NCBI GenBank assembly: GCA_013054445.1
Contig: JAAMPI010001653.1
Location: 1-11,747 of the forward strand
Direction: 5' to 3'
Source: Cudoniella acicularis
Taxonomy: Eukaryota; Ascomycota; Leotiomycetes; Helotiales; Helotiaceae
Length of the DNA stretch: 11,747 bases
Part shown: positions 9,004 to 11,747 of the stretch, piece by piece
Layout of the letters: the number at the start of each line of letters is the position of its first letter
Numbering within the stretch: the stretch's first letter is position 1
The notes under the pieces: generated by a model
The model's database searches: none
Told to the model about the DNA's origin: nothing
The model's input: only the letters and a program-made list of their open reading frames with translations
Translations under genes and position numbers: made by a program

Positions 9004-9600
9004 GGTGAACGGAGTACTTATTATCGATGGTCGAAAACCGTAGCTGGAAGCCTCGAGGGTACTTAGAAGATGATATTGGGCTTTCAGGGCTCAGTCTTCA
9101 TCCAGCTGTTTGGGTATTTCAACAGACTCGACATCATAAGAAAACGCGAAGAAAACGCGAAGGAAAGAATTCGCAGTTCGCGAATTGTACATATGAACGG
9201 CTGTCAGCAGAACGGAGTTTCGGACAATTGCAGGGTTTACCAGGCATCTAAGGCACCAGAGGTTGCTAAGGATAGCGCACGGGCCGCCTCCTATTTAGCT
9301 TACGCGGTGATAAACCATTGACTTCCGTTAGGCCCGGCCCCTGAAAATCATTTAAGAACTCGCCTATTGTACTTCTTTGTTCCCATACTTGAAATTGAGC
9401 ATGATTAGCTTCCTCCATGATTCAATTGTACGTCCTCGACTCCATTCCCTAATTTCCCTTTGATAAAGTTGAAACAAATGGTTTTTTTGGGTATCAGAGT
9501 GGAGATGGTATTAATACAATGTCAGTTCGTTTTTGCCTTCATGACACCTTGGCAATATGCCGCGGCCGACTCAGAGAATCGTTGCGCAAAACACTTCCTT
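9004..9600. other. Intergenic region: ABC transporter promoter and hydrolase 3' UTR
   Basis: Bases next to 9003 form the transporter's leader and promoter; bases next to 9600 form the 3' flank of the hydrolase. Three CGCGAA motifs lie at 9145-9184. A CCAAT box reads on the minus strand at 9075-9079, close to the ATG. Plus-strand frames around 9027-9321 have no recognisable protein content. Nothing else stands out. Confidence 0.6.
9141..9184. repeat. Tandem 11-bp repeat and a third CGCGAA motif in the ABC promoter
   Basis: AAAACGCGAAG occurs twice back to back (9141-9151 and 9152-9162), followed by a TTCGCGAA palindrome at 9177-9184. CGCGAA therefore occurs three times in 40 bp (9145, 9156, 9179), about 140-180 bp upstream of the transporter start codon. 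One helical turn separates the first two copies. This fits a repeated binding site for a transcription factor; no known regulator is assigned. Confidence 0.5.
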
Positions 9601-10502
9601 TCATCCAACAAAAGACGCCACAGCTTCCAATATAAAATTCGCAGTTTCCTCCGGCCTACTCAACATCGGCGAATGGCTACTCGCGATCTCTCGAACGGTA
9701 ATATCCCCCCCAGCAGCCTTCGCCATCTGCGCAAAGTATTGTTGGGCTTGAAACGGGAGCACCTTGTCCTCCATCGTTATCAAATACCAGACCGGTACGT
9801 CCATCCAGCCCGCATAAGAGTGCTCACCACCCTCCGTGAAAGGCTTCAACGCCTGTTTTTGGAGCTCCTTGACCCAATAGTTGCCCTCTTCCTCTGGGAG
9901 ATCGTGGTAGAATAATTCTCGGGGTTCAGCTACTAGAACTGCAAAGCCGCTTTCCAGGTCTAGCTTCCATGAAGGCGGGGGTTGGCCGCCAATTCCCTCG
10001 AGGAAACCTACACCTGTGGCACCGAAGCCGGATGCCATCATGGCTACGCCGATGACATGACCGGATGGATCTGTTGAGAGTGTGGAAGCATTTTGCTTCT
10101 GCTTCGTGAGGCCTTTGATTGCACTGACGCCGACGCCACCACCATAGGAGTGCACCTATCAGTAAATTAGTATGGGATCTTGAGATATATTTCAGAACGT
10201 TAGGAGCTGGGTGCTCTTAAAACATGCCTTGAGAGCTTGGCATCCAAATGGAAGAGAAATCAAACGCGGAATATACATACCACGACTACGACATCACGCC
10301 CCTGTGTAGTCTCCGCCACGATCAAATCTCGAACTGCCGTGATATCGTCCAAAAGAGACGCAGAAGGATTTGATAGGGTTGACGGAAGAGTAACGCAAAC
10401 GCATTTGTATTGTTGTGCCTCCATGAGTGAAACGACTTTATTCCATGTACTGGCATTATGCCATGCCCCAGGCACTAAGACCAATGTGGGTTTGGAAGAC
10501 AT
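9601..10502 (-). CDS. Alpha/beta hydrolase (AB_hydrolase_6-like esterase)
   Basis: Predicted cytosolic serine hydrolase of the alpha/beta fold, in the broad group that includes small methylesterases; the natural substrate is unknown. Exons 10502-10281 and 10155-9601 join to 777 nt, 258 aa, the normal size of a single-domain enzyme. The 125-nt intron (GTATGT...ATAG, phase 0) falls directly before the nucleophile elbow. Motifs: strand and oxyanion-hole region LVLVPGAWHNASTW near the N-terminus; nucleophile Ser77 in VHSYGG; probable acid Asp204 in MEDKVLPFQ; catalytic His235 in ASSHSPMLSRPEE. The triad is therefore complete. There is no signal peptide. The start at 10502 has A at -3 and directly precedes the conserved first strand. 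It lies upstream of the ABC transporter on the same strand with a 597-bp gap, and diverges from SNU23. A role in ester hydrolysis of a xenobiotic or metabolite is possible but inferred. Confidence 0.9.
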
Positions 10503-10634
10503 AATGAACGGGGTGAGGAGGTGGTACGTAATAGAATATGATTAATTGAGCGATGAGCAAGATCAAGAAGTGAATGCAAGGAGCTGAGAGTTGTTGATGA
10601 AGAAAAGCCTCATAGACATCGAGGCAAGTACAAG

Positions 10635-10642
10635 TATTTAAA
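10635..10642 (-). promoter_or_regulatory. TATA-like box of the hydrolase gene
   Basis: TTTAAATA on the minus strand, about 135 bp upstream of the hydrolase ATG, in an otherwise GC-richer stretch. The distance fits a TATA element with a 5' UTR of roughly 100 nt. It is a sequence match only. Confidence 0.3.
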
Positions 10643-10844
10643 ACAAAAATAATCCTTGATACACCGCTTTGACAACTCTTCGACAAGGCCCTCGCCTCCG
10701 GGATCTTTTCGTTGTTTGGCTTGGGCACAGTAATGCGGGTACCTGCCAGACCTAGCACTTACTTGGCGAAAGCACCCGCTTTCCCCAGAAATCTGATGAC
10801 CATGCATCTAAGCCGCACCCACCAGTTGTGGATTTCGCTGCTAA

Positions 10845-10862
10845 AATAGATCCAGATCTATT
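10845..10862. repeat. 18-bp palindrome in the divergent promoter
   Basis: AATAGATC, CA, then GATCTATT: perfect 8-bp arms with a 2-bp centre. It lies about midway between the hydrolase and SNU23 start codons. It could be a binding site for a dimeric transcription factor; nothing else supports that. Confidence 0.4.
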
Positions 10863-11074
10863 GGTCCTGCAGTCTTGACGAGGTGACTTTCGGGGAGGCT
10901 GAAAATACAGTAAGGAAACAAGTGGTTGAAGGAACGACGACTGCGTGGGGTTCCCGGCCAAATTAAGGAGCTGTACAGAAGCTTTCCAGCTTACTAAGAG
11001 TTGTAATACCCGCGCCTCCGTTGTCACCCGCAATCGCATACAGTAACTGTGTTTGATTTTGATATTTTTGCGGG

Positions 11075-11080
11075 ACGCGT
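11075..11080. promoter_or_regulatory. ACGCGT (MCB-like) site upstream of SNU23
   Basis: An ACGCGT hexamer about 200 bp upstream of the SNU23 start, inside a short direct repeat (CGGGACG, then CGGGACA). ACGCGT is the MBF/MluI cell-cycle box in yeasts. A single copy is weak evidence for function. Confidence 0.25.
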
Positions 11081-11277
11081 CGGGACAATGTTGTGCAGAT
11101 AGTCACGCGCACGGGAAAGTTAGCCCGAGAAGGGGGCTGTAACCAGCCGACCCCGACTGGCGGGACGGAGCGGAGCGGAAATGGTGGGGTCTTTCTCCAA
11201 CCTCAATATTTTGAAACTCTGCGTCAAGCTCCATCAACAACCACACATCTCCACGTCCACCCACCGAAACCGCAATC

Positions 11278-11747
11278 ATGACCTCCAAAAAAGGCGCCTA
11301 CGAAACGACCGCTTCAGATACCGATTTCCGCAGAAAATTCGACCGCGCCGAATACGCCGCGAAAGCCGCATCGCGAGAAGCCTCCGAAAAAGAAGAAGCC
11401 AAAGCACGCTACGAAGCCAAGCTTGCGGGCAAAAAATACTACGCTCCCTTAACCGGCAATGAAACCCTCACCGAAGCACGGGCGAGTAGGCTGGATGTAA
11501 GCCAGAATGTGGGCAAGGTGATGCTGATGCCTGCTGGGGCTGCCACAGGAAAAAGAGGGAGGGGTGCAGGTTTCTATTGTAAGGAGTGTGATTTGACGTT
11601 TAAGGATAATTTGCAGTGGGTGGAGCATGAGAATAGTATGCAACATCTGAGGGCGATTGGGCAGACAGGGGAAGTTAGGAGGGCGACGGCGGAGGATGTG
11701 CATGAGAGGATTAGTAGGGTGTGGGAGAGGATGATGGAGGAGAAGAG
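11278..11747 (+). CDS. snu23: SNU23 (ZMAT2-like) U4/U6.U5 tri-snRNP zinc-finger protein, 5' part
   Basis: Component of the spliceosomal tri-snRNP and pre-B complex, nuclear. The first 156 codons are present without an intron and the gene runs off the window end, so the C-terminus is missing. The start at 11278 (A at -3, after a CA-rich leader) is the first ATG of the open frame. Residues 12-60 are a charged helix (DFRRKFDRAEY, then Ala/Glu/Lys-rich), typical of the family N-terminus. A U1-like/matrin C2H2 zinc finger follows: C101, C104, H117, H123 (C-x2-C-x12-H-x5-H) within the FYCKECDLTFKDNLQWVEH block. After it come GQTGEVRRAT and a basic-acidic helix. All four zinc ligands are present. 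It diverges from the hydrolase. The sense strand is C-rich up to about codon 65 and strongly G-rich afterwards. Confidence 0.93.
   Translation, partial: MTSKKGAYETTASDTDFRRKFDRAEYAAKAASREASEKEEAKARYEAKLAGKKYYAPLTGNETLTEARASRLDVSQNVGKVMLMPAGAATGKRGRGAGFYCKECDLTFKDNLQWVEHENSMQHLRAIGQTGEVRRATAEDVHERISRVWERMMEEK

Larger units (their letters stand above)
10503..11277. other. Divergent promoter region, hydrolase (-) and SNU23 (+)
   Basis: These 775 bp separate two divergent start codons, so they contain both promoters and 5' UTRs. The last 80 bases before 11278 are C/A-rich, as is usual for fungal leaders. Visible sites are a TATA-like box for the hydrolase, an 18-bp palindrome and an ACGCGT site, each listed separately. 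Minus-strand open frames at 10456-10758 and 10752-11039 show no recognisable protein content and I do not call them. Confidence 0.6.

Noticed and set aside
9027..9321. Plus-strand frames of 74-83 aa upstream of the transporter
   Set aside because: Low-complexity, Arg/Ser-rich translations with no family resemblance, located in promoter sequence.
10752..11039. Minus-strand 95-aa reading frame in the divergent promoter
   Set aside because: No recognisable motif, and it lies in the SNU23 and hydrolase promoter region. Transcript data would be needed to call it.

Overview
This window is genomic DNA from a filamentous ascomycete (Pezizomycotina). A placement in or near the Leotiomycetes is a guess from the look of the proteins, not a tested assignment. 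The evidence is short introns (15 placed here, 44-125 nt) with GT/AG ends and CTAAC/CTGAC-like branch sites, A at -3 before the start codons, monocistronic genes separated by 0.6-0.8 kb, and fungal or eukaryotic protein families: DPH5, SNU23 and a long-form ABCC transporter.

Layout, left to right. (1) 1-457: leader or promoter with unassigned open frames at the edge. (2) 458-1405 (+): intact 315-aa fungal-specific protein, possibly related to FlbE-type developmental regulators. (3) 1406-2158: convergent intergenic DNA. (4) 2159-3228 (-): diphthine methyl ester synthase DPH5, three exons, 295 aa. (5) 3229-3984: AT-rich intergenic DNA. (6) 3985-9003 (-): ABCC-type (MRP-like) transporter, 13 exons, rebuilt to an uninterrupted 1448-aa reading frame. 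Its second intron has to be a GC-AG intron for the frame to hold. (7) 9004-9600: hydrolase 3' flank and ABC promoter, with repeated CGCGAA motifs. (8) 9601-10502 (-): small alpha/beta hydrolase, two exons, 258 aa. (9) 10503-11277: shared divergent promoter region. (10) 11278-11747 (+): 5' part of SNU23, a tri-snRNP zinc-finger protein, cut by the window end.

DPH5 and SNU23 are housekeeping genes (translation factor modification and splicing). The ABCC transporter and the hydrolase are adjacent and on the same strand, and look like accessory detoxification or metabolite-handling functions. No biosynthetic backbone gene, transposon, RNA gene or CRISPR array was seen. The most notable non-gene signals are the GC-AG intron, a NAGNAG acceptor in DPH5 where the wrong choice creates an immediate stop, and a transcription-oriented switch from C-rich to G-rich sense strand within several genes on both strands. 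I do not see evidence for a wholly new biological system.
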